In this document: positions 54,501 to 64,000 of the stretch, one piece after another
Layout of the letters: each line of letters begins with the position of its first letter
How positions within the stretch are numbered: position 1 is the stretch's first letter
From: Toxoplasma gondii ME49
Lineage: Eukaryota > Apicomplexa > Conoidasida > Eucoccidiorida > Sarcocystidae
Length of the DNA: 64,000 nt
Reading direction: 5' to 3'
Assembly: GCF_000006565.2 (NCBI RefSeq)
Contig: NC_031480.1
Span: 6,131,170-6,195,169 of the forward strand
The notes under the pieces: generated by a model
Seen by the model: only the letters and a program-made list of their open reading frames with translations
Told to the model about the DNA's origin: nothing
Database searches by the model: none
Program-made: the position numbers and the translations under genes

Positions 54501-57500
54501 AGAGTCTCCCCACAAAAGGCGCGCCGGCGGGTGGCCCTGGTGTCTCCTCTGTGGCTCTTCAGCACTCCCTCCAGGGGAGAGAAACACGAGAGAAGAGCTG
54601 AGATACTCCACCTGCTGGAGAAACATCGCCTCTCTTTTCTGCGGCTTCCCTAGCGCCGCAGTCTCCTGTTCTTCTCGATGAGAATCTTCAAACCTTCCTC
54701 GTTTTCCTTCTCTCTCCAGTTTCTGGCTGTCTCCTCCTGTCTCTACCGTCTCTCCTCCTCCATCCCCGACAGCTCTTTTGTTCTCCTTCGCTGAATGAGC
54801 GGCCTCGCCTGCTTCCCTCGCCTCGGCCTCTACGCCTCTCGGATCCGTGACGAGGTCGTGCGGGAGAAAAGGCGACGTCGCCGGAGTCTTTGCATGCATC
54901 AGGAGGCGGCGCTGAATCTCCCTGAAAAACAACAGCTGCTCTGAGTTGAGAGACACGCCGTCAACTGAGCAAGCGCTTTCTCTTTGCTCCTCTTTTTCTT
55001 GATCAAAAAGAAGTCCAGACGTCTCTCGCTTCACTTCCATCGTTCTTTCTCCGAGACAGGCGCTGCTGCTCAGCATCCGGCGTGCGTAGGCCTCGTCCGT
55101 GAGGGAGTGATCTTCTTCCGGCCACGAAAACGCCGCAGCCGAGGAGGAAATCGCGTCGCTATTCTGCCTCCCTCTGTCGGTCTTTACTGGACGGAACGAA
55201 CAAGAGGAACCATCTCTCTCTTGATTCTTTTTCGCGCCTTCTCCGCCTTTCTTCCCAGTGTCGTTCCTCACTCCCTCGCCGCAACCCGGCTTGGGTGTCC
55301 CCTCAGCGGGGCAGGGTGTACGTACACCCGACACTCCGCCTCTGGGAACCTGCGTTCCTCCATGAAAAAAACCGGGAGAAAGGCCCGTCTTTGCAAGCGC
55401 ACTTCGCGGCAGAAGCGCGACGGACGAGAGGCGACAGTTGAAGCCGAGGAGAGGGTGGAAAAACCGAACGTTGTGGCTGTCGTCTACCCAAACAGCCTCG
55501 CCGTCTTGGGCGCTGTAGACATATCCGGAAGCCCGTTCGGACTTCTCTGCTTCTTCCCGCGCCTCGCCAGCTTCTTCGCCGAACCACGGCGGCTCGGCCC
55601 CTCTCGACCCCACATCTGGAGGAGACAGGAGATACTCCCGGGAGACAGATTCGCAGGAGTCTGTCTCCGTCCTCAGAGCGTCAAGCCAGCTGCCCGCAGC
55701 GTCTGTAACTATGTTTTCAGAAGACCCCGAATCCGTAAACTTGCGCGTTTCGTCGAGGGAATCCTCACGCCTTCTCGGCTCCTTCGACTGCACCGAAAGG
55801 CTGTTCGCTTCCCCCCTCCGACAATGCATGCCGTTTGGGTCTTGGAGGCCGCTGCGGGCGCAGACGGGGCAGGGACAGCCCAGCTTGGAAGAATACGATA
55901 GAAGAAAAGCCATCGCAGCGGAGAACGGCAGATTTCCAGCGGTGAGACAGCGCTGCAGAAAACGCGCACATCGAGGCGGCTTCTGGAGATTTGGGAGAAT
56001 CGGTAAGAAACGAAAGTCATGCGCCGCGTTGTGCAGCAACGGTAACATCAACCAACTCCCGTGTAACGTAAATGGCAACGACGGAGACACCGGAAACGAG
56101 GGAGAAGAACAGGAAGAAGAACAGGAAGAAGCAGAGGGAGGAGAAGACGGGGAGGAAGAGGAAGAGATTTCTTCCTGGAGAGTTCGTTGAAGGAAGAAGA
56201 TAGCGAGAAGGAGCCACGAGTAGTTGGAGAGGAGGCCGCGGTAGGCGTCGCTGAGAGGACAAAGACAGTTGATGAGAAAACAAACGATTTGGTCCACTTC
56301 CTTGGCAGTTTCTGTTCTGCCCTTTCCACCCCGAGAGAAGGGGAGAAGCACGCAGAAGACGACGAGCGAAACAGCGACGAGAGAGAGAGTACCGAAACGT
56401 TCACGACGAATTAAAACGACACACACACACACTGAAGGCGAAGCGTCGACCATGAATGGGTGGAGGAATTGGGTGCAAGACAAAGAGAGCGAGACCAACC
56501 AGACCCTGAAGCCTCTGCCACCTGGAGTCTGTCTCCAAAACGCCCAAACCGCAAACCTCGTGGCCAGTGTCTCTAAAAGGGTGAGCCCTGTCTCCACCAC
56601 ATGGCACTTCTTCTGCCTTTCTGTGCTTGACTTGCCAGACTTGTCTCTGCTTCGCCCAGTGCTTGACGAGACGAAAGAGCGCCTGAATGCGGGGACCGAA
56701 GCAGGTGGCGTAGGCGCGCAGCAGGCGCGTATTGTGAATGACAACTTCGTGGTTGAACGAGACGTCGACCTCCACCCACAACATCAGCGGCAGACTCGGT
56801 TTTCTCGAGCACATCGAAGAAGAAGAGAAAGAAGACGGAGGAGGCAACGGGGACGGAGCCACACAAGAAGACGTAGGCGGCGACTGAGGAGAAGCAGAGA
56901 GAGAAGAAGAGAGAGAAGAAGAGAGAGAAGAGAGGGGAGGTGATGAGGAAGGAGACAGTGTGCGAGAAGAGGACGAGACAGCCGTTCTGTCTGACTCAGA
57001 TGCGTGAGGTGCCCCGTCGACGCTTTCGTCTGCATGCGCCTGCGAGGCGGGACGCGCTGCAGGGCAAGGTGAGTAGCTCCGACAGAACTCAGCCTTGAAG
57101 CAGCAACTTCCGAAGACTCCGGCCTGAAGAGAGCGAAGAGATTCAGGAAGAGCGCTGTCGCTCCAGTAGCCTTCTTCTTCGCTTTCGTCTCCTGCATCTC
57201 CTTCTTTTCGGGTGCCTCTTTCTGTGTCTGCATCGTTTACACGTCCGGTCAGTCCGCTCGACCTTGGTCCTTCTGAGCTTCGCGTCTCCGTCGGGCTCCG
57301 CCCAAAAGACGCCGTGGAGCGGCGGTGGAGAAGGAGACAAAATTGCCGCATGCGCTGGAGAGAGACACAAGTCAGAAAGAACGTTTGGGTAGACAACTCG
57401 ATGAATTTTTAACAGAGAAAAGCGCGTGAAACGGGATAATCGAACTGCGCCAACGCCATTCACTCACTACCTCGTTTCCGACAACTCAGGCAGGAACAAC

Positions 57501-60500
57501 TCGCATGAGAGAGTCCGCGAGAAGAGATACAGAGACCAACGTAAAATCTGGTAATGGAGATTTGGCACTTTGAAAACGTGGCGAATGTCGGGGAACTCCT
57601 TTTTCTTCCGTCGAGACACTGTCTCAAAGCCTATCGACTTTGTCTGGGTCCGCCATCATCCCACAACCGCGCCAGAAGTGGACCGAGTAAGCGGACTGTC
57701 GTCCAATCCAGGCGACTGATTTCTTCTCAAACGGCACGTCAAAAAACCGCCTAATCGAAAGCCCCCCAGAAGGCGGTTCGAATGCCTACTGAAGGATCCA
57801 CTGGGAAACGCATTTAGCGACGTATTCGACTACCTGTGGAGATGATGCCCGAGAAAAAGAAGACTAAGATTAGGAAGGAGACTACCAAAGCGAATTCGTG
57901 ATATTTGTACAGCTTGTCTATGAATGTTGGTTTTTCAAATAGAATTTGGTTCCGGTAAAAAAAGACCTTGAAGATCTCAAACAGTAGTCCAACCTTTTAA
58001 AATGCGTTGAAGGACCTTCTGACACGCAGTTACAGAGAACGACTTGTCGATACGCCTCTCGATTGCTTGCCTCTTCAAGCACTGTGTCTTACCTTCCGTC
58101 TGCGTCTCCACCGAATGCGCGCTTCAATGACGGAGGAGAGCAGTGCCTCTGGCTCCTCCTCGTGTCTAGAAGTGAACTTGCTTTTCTTTTTCCCCTTCTC
58201 TCTCTGGCCTCGACTCGGCTGCACATCCTCTCGCACAGCCTCTCCCGAAGAGGCGCGACCTCTTTCCTCTTTGCCCTCTCCGTTCGCCGCTGGACCGGAG
58301 GCTGCGCGTTCTCCGGAGACTTCGCCTCGTGTCGCCTTGCATGCATGCTTGCTTCGCTGCTCAACTCGAGTTGCCTCCTCTCCCTCCATCTCCGACTCAG
58401 CCCCCGACGGGTGCAGGGATCGCGGGACGGGCAGTCGAATCTTCAGAATCGGGCATGCGGCGCGTTCCACGCACTGGATGAGTCTCGGAAGTTTCTCGCG
58501 CTCCGAGGGCGCCTCGCCTCCTGGAGAGCGAGGAACTTCCGCCTCGGCGTCGCTTCTCGGAGGCGAACCCGCAGGAGAAGCATGCACAAAGACGCATGGG
58601 GGGAAGGAAGAAAGCACTCGCGAGACACGGCGCGCCAGCAAACGCGCGGCACAGACGGCAGAAAACTGCTTTAACGCACACAACACCCCCGACGCAGACG
58701 GGGGTGCAGAGCAAGAAGAAGCCGCGGGAGAGGCAGAGAAAGAAGACGAAGAAGAAGACGGAGAAGACGAGGAAGAAGAGGAAGAAGACGAGGAAGAAGA
58801 AGTCGAGGAAGAAGAGGAGGAAGAAGAAGAGGAGGAAGAAGGTGGTGGTGGACGTGCAACTGCGGCGAGAATTTTCTGGAGGTCGGACCAGTTTCTTGAG
58901 GGGAAGAGATCGTCGACGTCCTGCATGCAGAGATCGACCCGGAAAAAACGCAGCGAGTCGTACGCGATTTCCGCGTGACTTCCACAGCCTGAAAGAGTGC
59001 CTACAGTCTGTACCAGAAGCGAGCTGCTCTACACACATGACCACAGAGTCAATGGACTCTCAAACGTAATTCCTCCAAAGCACAAATCCACTTTCCATAA
59101 AAATATTGGATATAGATTGCTCGCTTGCACGCACCCATTCAAAGCACACAGAAGATGTATAGTCAGTTCCCGCTCTCCCGACGAAACGAAGATGGCAAAT
59201 AAATCGGTTATCTTTACAAACTGGAAACATACGTATTTGTGTACATGTTAACCTACCTATCTCGACCTACCTATCAATATATATATATATTTATATATAA
59301 TATAGAGAGAGCCCCTTGGACTCTATTTGTGCTATATAAAGACTTATTAATGGATTTCGCTCGAGGAAGACACTTGCCCTCACATGCATACGAACATATA
59401 CATATACATCAGCGAGTACGAATACTTGCGAATATGGTGGTATGTGTATCCAGTGTAGAGTATATTACCGTCCATGGCGCGAGATCGCCTGCGCGTTGAC
59501 GGAGGAGACTTTGTTGGGAGGCAAGGAGAGTTTTCTGGCGTTCGTGGGGTAGAAGAACGAGGACATCCACGTCAGAAGAGACGACTCCGCAGCCGCTCGC
59601 GGAGGAACCGTAGAGCAGCGAACGAAGACCGAATTCTTTTTCCACGCAAAAATTCACTTGGAGGTAGCCCTGGAGAGAAAGCGAGGGAAGGACAACAAAG
59701 CCTTTCTGGGCGAAAGAGAGGAGACGAACGTGCGAATTCGTGAACGAGACGAGCGACACAGCAGAGATCGGAACTCGCTGTGCAGAGTGGGGAAGTCGAC
59801 AAGCGACTTCGCATCTGAATGGAGTGAGGGCATTCACAAACTTCGCTCTCACTACGGCATACGTTCCGTGTTTTAAAATACCAAGGGTTTCATTTACTGG
59901 CTGCAGCATCTACGCAAGACCTCTCCAGGAATGCATGCAGTTTTTTTCGTGGAAGGCGTGGTAGAAGTCAAAGAGCGTCGGCTGTCTCTCTGCGCTTCCA
60001 GGACGTCTCCTCTCAGCCAGTGACGCAGGGTCTCTCTCCTCGATTTCCATTGCAGCTTCTTGCTTCGTCTGTCTCTCCTCTCTCTGTTTTCTCTCCTCCT
60101 CCGTTCTGCCTGACTTCTCACTTCCTTTCTGCCGTTCGTTTTTGACCGCCATCTTCCTTCTGCTCCTTCGCTGCTTCTCACCTCTACCAGTGCCCTGAGG
60201 GCGACCGGCGACAGACCCAGGCCAGTGGCGAAGTGTCTCAGACGCGTTTCCTCCTCTGCCGCACCCGCCAAGGAAGCGAACGAGGCTGAAGAAGAAGCAG
60301 AAGCAGAGGACGAACATGCCGGAGAAGACGGCAAACAAGACGACTGTCCGGGCGTCGTTGCAGTGCCTTTCGTTTCATCCCATTTGACGCAAAAAACACT
60401 GGAGGGATCCGCCGCGAACACTGCCGGTCGCGCGAGAGGCCGCGCCGCAGGATTCAAAAAGAATTCCAGGAGTCTGAGAAAAGTCGAAAAGAAAATCGTG

Positions 60501-63218
60501 GGCAGAGAAACCAGATGCATAACACTGTTCTTCTCTTTATACGCAGTGTTGCCAAGTAAAAAAAAACAAATCAAATGCCACACCGAGAAAAACTTCCAGG
60601 CATCACCTATCCCAGGTGTCCGCAAGAAACACACATCCACAGTCAAAAATACGCACATGTATACACAAGCGTGTACTTCTACAATATATACATATATATA
60701 TATATATACACATGTACATGACTTTATATTCACTGTTACGGAGCTGCGTGCACACCAATACAGGCGAGTACGCCTTCCCATCATGTTCACATAATGATAT
60801 ACATCTCCTGCATCAAACACAACGTGTACGGATACGAACTTCAGATCCCTTCCAGTGTACTCATATCACCACAAGAAGGCACACGCGCATGTACATGTAT
60901 ATATATATATATATATATTTATATTTATCGGCATGCTGTGATACACATATATACATCTATATAAACCAACATACACACATTAACAGAGACACACATACAT
61001 AAATGTACCAGCGTGTGGTCATACACTTACGCATCCACAAAGACATATACACACATATGGACACGTATATATATACTCATATATATATATATATATATAC
61101 ATGTATATATATGTATGTATTTATATCATTTTCTAGATGTCTCTCCACTGCCTGTGTAGATCCACGTTTTAGGCGGTTCACAGCGATCGAGCGTGAGCAA
61201 TGAAAGTACCGATTTCTTTGTTTTGAGGTGGGAAGAAGTTTCCTTTGACTGAGGAGAAGCCGCGAGACACGCAAAAGGAAGGTTTTGTGCTGTAGAGACA
61301 GGGCGGCCAGTCGCTGTCGCAGAGCGTCCAGCAGGTGCTGAGCAGCGGCGCACGGAGAGAGGGGAATGGGCGCTGAAGAGCCGCCCCGGCCTGCCTGGCG
61401 AGACTTTGGAATCCCCGGCAGTCGCGCGAACAGCGCCAGAACCTGAAAACCAAGGAGAGGAAGGCAACAAGTTTGGAAGCAAAGAGGAGAGAGAGGAAAG
61501 AAAGGAAAGAAATGGGAAAGAAGGGGGAGAGAGGAGATAAAGAAGTGAGCAGAGATAAAGGAGAGTTAAAGGAAAAAGAGTCATCGCGTGAACACTCCTC
61601 TACCATTGGAAGCAAAGAACGTTTTTGTGACCCTTCGGGGATTTCGGCACCAGCCACCTCAGCTCCGTAACCTCTCTTGTCCTCAATTGGGCCTTCGTTT
61701 TCCCCCTCGCTTCCCGTCTCACTCTGTATGAGAACTACGCTCGCATTCGTTCGTTCTCTCGTTCTGTCTCTCTCTCCTCCCGTCTCTGTCGATCCCTCTT
61801 CGCGTCTTGCATGTCTCTTCACACGCGCTTCCCCGGTTTCTCTTTCCTCCTCTCCGCTTCCCCGTTTCTCTTTCCTCCTCTCCTCTTCCCCGGTTTCTCT
61901 TCTCTCCTCTTTTGACCTGGAGAGCGAAGGCGACTGCGGGCGTCGCGTCTTGGGATTTGATCAGAGCGAGGAATCCCCTGGGGTCTGTCGCCAGCCTGGC
62001 AAGCAGCGCCAAGAGTTGCTTCTGCGGTGTGCCGTTCTGCAGCAGGTCCTCGAGTTTTGCGGTGTCTTGACAGCCAGGTGCCGGCTGGGCGCTCGCGGCC
62101 TCGATCTTGAGGAGGCCTGGAAGGCGGTCAGGTTCTCCCACAGAGCGCCGGGAGGTGAGGGAGGCCACTGCGCGCATGCAGTGTGCGTCTGTGGCATTTT
62201 TCGAGGGATTTTCTTTCCGGAGCGGCGGCAGCGAGACGGCGAGACGAGCGAATGGTCGACAGAAAGCGTAGAGCTCGTTCGCCGGCCACAGCGCTGGAGA
62301 AAAAATGTCTGGACGCTGGAGCCAGAGCCCCACGGCTTCCGCTCCAGGCTTCACCACGTAGACACTCCAGAGGTGTACGTACAGCGGAAGATCCTCGGCA
62401 CAGAGGCTGTCTTCGAGTACACCTCGAACCGGCTCTCTCTCTGCTTCGGAAGCGCGAGATTGTTTCTGCTCTCCACTCTGCTTTCCCTCCCGTTTCTCTT
62501 CAGCCCCGCTCTGACCGCGGACTGTCCACGTTTTCTCCATGTCCGATCTGGCGGCTTCACCACGGCGTTGCGGCTTCGCCACATTGTCTCGCTTTCTCCC
62601 TCCCTTCCTTTCACCTGAATGCAGGCAAACGCCGCCCCCAGGCGGAGCGGTGCAACAGGCCGCCGAAGGCCTCAGGTGAGGTGCAGACACACCCGAGGCT
62701 CTCTCGAAACGTCGATCTGAGGAAACAGCCATTGGATGCGTCGTCTTCGCACTCCCTTTGCTGCGGTCGACTGCCTCTGTGGTCTCGGAGTCGATCTCTC
62801 TCTTGGGTCTACACACAGCCGTTCCTGTCTGTTCAACGAGGAAAGAACTCGCCGCTGCACACCGACAGCTCTGAGGCACCTGACGCTTCCCAAGCTCCTT
62901 CGCCAGGCAGTGCTCCTCACCTCCGCGTCGCTCGCTCCAGTGCGTGTACACATCGCCGTCGATCGATCCGGCTGCGCCACTGGCGGCTTCTTTCTCGCCT
63001 GTGCTGCCTCGCCACCTGCGCCTGTTCCCTTCGCTGGCAGGCTTCACCTGAGGCTCTGCGGGAGGCGCGGAGGCGTATACGTCGCGGCTTCCCTCCCGCG
63101 AGGAAAAGGAGTTCCTCATCGTCTCCCCCAGGTCCATCCGAGGCCGCTGGCTCCACTTGCGCAGCAACTGCACTTGCCACGGAACGCCAGGCGCGGGAGG
63201 CCCTCCTCCATCGGCCAT
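51556..63218 (-). CDS. Cid1/TUTase-type nucleotidyltransferase, non-canonical poly(A)/poly(U) polymerase (9 exons, about 2,582 aa)
   Basis: Model exons: 63218-61917, 61442-61210, 60473-59921, 59669-59469, 59007-58093, 57354-56636, 56250-54466, 54082-53502, 53015-51556. Phases all agree. The junction between exons 4 and 5 is the least certain, because a better acceptor near 58997 would need a different donor. Exon 4 carries GSSASGCGVVSSDVDVLV, the G-S motif with catalytic Asp729 and Asp731. Exon 5 has AACPILKI; exon 6 has VEVDVSF (third Asp, about 1265), then NTRLLRAY and VKHWAKQRQV. Exon 7 starts with DAYRGLLSNYSWLLLAIFFL and ends with LVDLFRAFFR. Exons 8-9 complete the PAP-associated domain: FYTLQF, FAIQDPFEAHRTLG, then TYHSGSELVAYEL. 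The family adds nucleotides to RNA 3' ends; U or A preference cannot be read here. The first 700 residues and the last 450 are unrecognised. The start is the first ATG (MADGGGPPAP) in a frame that remains open upstream, so an extra 5' exon is possible. Exons 1-3 might be a separate gene. Confidence 0.78.
57870..57950 (+). repeat. Dispersed repeat, copy B, in TUTase intron 5
   Basis: Related to 50514-50590 over about 80 bases, in the same orientation. Confidence 0.5.
58700..58860 (-). repeat. Poly-serine codon tract inside TUTase exon 5
   Basis: TCC/TCT/TCG codon repeats (plus strand GAAGAGGAAGAAGAC-like) encode a nearly uninterrupted run of about 45 serines with a few Thr, Pro, Phe and Ala. 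It lies between the second catalytic Asp and the AACPILKI segment. Confidence 0.85.
59277..59304. repeat. TA-rich microsatellite in TUTase intron 4
   Basis: Imperfect TA run (ATATATATATTTATATATAA). Confidence 0.9.
60683..60709. repeat. TA microsatellite in TUTase intron 2
   Basis: ATATACATATATATATATAT followed by ATACACATG. Confidence 0.9.
60895..60927. repeat. TA microsatellite in TUTase intron 2
   Basis: About ten TA units, then TTTATATTTAT. Confidence 0.9.
61066..61126. repeat. TA microsatellite cluster in TUTase intron 2
   Basis: Several TA runs separated by CTCATA, CATG and GTATGTA; the longest has about 10 units. Confidence 0.9.
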
Positions 63219-64000
63219 TCGAAAGAAGCGAGAAACGCGAGCAGATGAGACAGAGGAGAAGAGACAGATAATGTGAACGTGGAGCACACAGAGGAAGCAG
63301 ACGCCGAGGAAGAAGACGAAGAAGAGAACGCGGAAGAAGACAGTGAAGCGCTGGACAGATTGCCTCTTTGAGGCGACGGGGGCAGGCTTTCGGGGAGAAG
63401 CCGGAGGAGAGGAGAGCGGAAGCCACAGACGAGACACCCTGCCCGGCAGCAGGGGAGGCGACGAAACGGAGAAGAGACAGAGAGAGGCCGTCAAGACGGT
63501 CGGAGGAAGAGATGAGGAAGGAGATGGAAAAGAAAGGACGGAAGGGAGGAGAAGTCAGCCAGGGTGAAAGGAAGAGCAGTCGAGCCAAGAGGCCAGTCAA
63601 AAAAAGATAGAACATGGAGATGTTTATACGGATTGGACTGTGTACATCCTAGCGTCGGGATGGAGGGACGAAACAGTCTCAACGATCTACGCACGAAGAC
63701 GCTGCGTTCATTTTTCGGGTGTATGGACACCTGAACACGCATGCTTTTCTGCCCGTTTTTTTATCCGTTCGTTTATTCACCATTTTCACATGATGCACAC
63801 CACTTTGCGCGCAGCGGAAGAAATTCGCAGAGAAACGCGGCTTCGCTGCCTGCGGGCTGTGGTCTGTTTCGCGTATTCACGTTCCGCTGTGTTTTTCGAG
63901 GATACGTCTGTGTATGTTCCTGAGTACGCGAAGGAACGCAGGCAAAGCGCGTCGTCTCTTCCGGCTCCTGATCCGTCACAAGACGGGGAGCAGATGCGGC
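63219..64000. other. 5' flank of the TUTase gene
   Basis: The minus-strand frame stays open for about 90 codons upstream of the proposed start without an ATG, and includes a very hydrophobic FFRVLFFVFFLGVCFLC-like stretch. Beyond that I see no recognisable gene. Confidence 0.4.

Noticed and set aside
54984..55901. 305-codon plus-strand frame
   Set aside because: Antisense to TUTase exon 7. No homology or coherent domain.
58007..58978. 323-codon plus-strand frame with a long Glu run
   Set aside because: It is the complement of the serine tract in TUTase exon 5, whose frame joins to neighbouring catalytic exons in phase.
62183..63271. 362-codon plus-strand frame
   Set aside because: Antisense to TUTase exon 1. 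Arg/Pro/Ser-rich shadow composition.
1..64000. CRISPR array, operon or prokaryotic features
   Set aside because: Introns, flanks and gene families are clearly eukaryotic. The repeats found are microsatellites, in-gene duplications and a degenerate intronic repeat.

Overview
The window is eukaryotic nuclear DNA from an apicomplexan, most likely a tissue-cyst coccidian close to Toxoplasma (Toxoplasma, Hammondia or Neospora). The grounds are intron-rich housekeeping genes with long Ser/Glu-rich insertions, CT- and GA-rich flanks, TA microsatellites, a decayed nuclear copy of an apicomplexan-type mitochondrial cox1 (about 46.38-46.74 kb), and a large tandem family of secreted proteins. Species and chromosome cannot be fixed from sequence alone.

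Region 1 (1-37.2 kb) is a head-to-tail array of 14 copies, all on the minus strand, of one gene family, called here the 2C-RRL family. A complete copy has a signal peptide (often M-[EKA]-G-Q-I-x-R-A), a conserved domain of about 135 residues with only two cysteines (in GACDF and SFCVRF), a long acidic Pro/Ser/Glu-rich middle that hardly aligns between copies, an RRL tripeptide, and a hydrophobic C-terminal tail of constant length. Copies 4, 7, 8, 9, 10 and 11 are intact single-exon genes. Copy 1 runs off the left edge. Copies 2 and 14 have long open frames but are broken inside the signal peptide. Copies 3, 5, 6, 12 and 13 are pseudogenes or fragments. There are short (about 355-370 aa) and long (about 610-670 aa) classes. 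Upstream flanks share blocks about 120-165 and 240-325 bp before the start codons, and spacers around copies 7-9 are themselves related, so the duplicated unit includes the promoter. A 351-bp block is almost identical between copies 9 and 11, which points to recent gene conversion. The family may be one of the lineage-specific Toxoplasma families, but I could not verify which one.

Region 2 (37.2-51.6 kb) holds two conserved genes. A four-exon minus-strand gene (40.7-44.5 kb) encodes an RBBP4/MSI1-type WD40 histone-binding protein. A two-exon plus-strand gene (48.9-49.8 kb) encodes NOP10 of H/ACA snoRNPs, predicted at exactly 64 aa. They are divergent, separated by 4.4 kb that contains the cox1 insertion.

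Region 3 (51.6-63.2 kb) is one long minus-strand gene that I resolve into nine exons with compatible phases. It encodes a Cid1/TUTase-type nucleotidyltransferase of about 2,580 aa with all three catalytic aspartates and the PAP-associated domain. One intron is best explained by a GC-AG boundary, and its introns carry most of the TA microsatellites.

The housekeeping genes act in RNA and chromatin biology (3'-end tailing, pseudouridylation, histone binding). The array encodes secreted, probably membrane-anchored, rapidly diversifying proteins. The conserved RRL just before the tail suggests, as inference, processing by the Golgi aspartyl protease ASP5.
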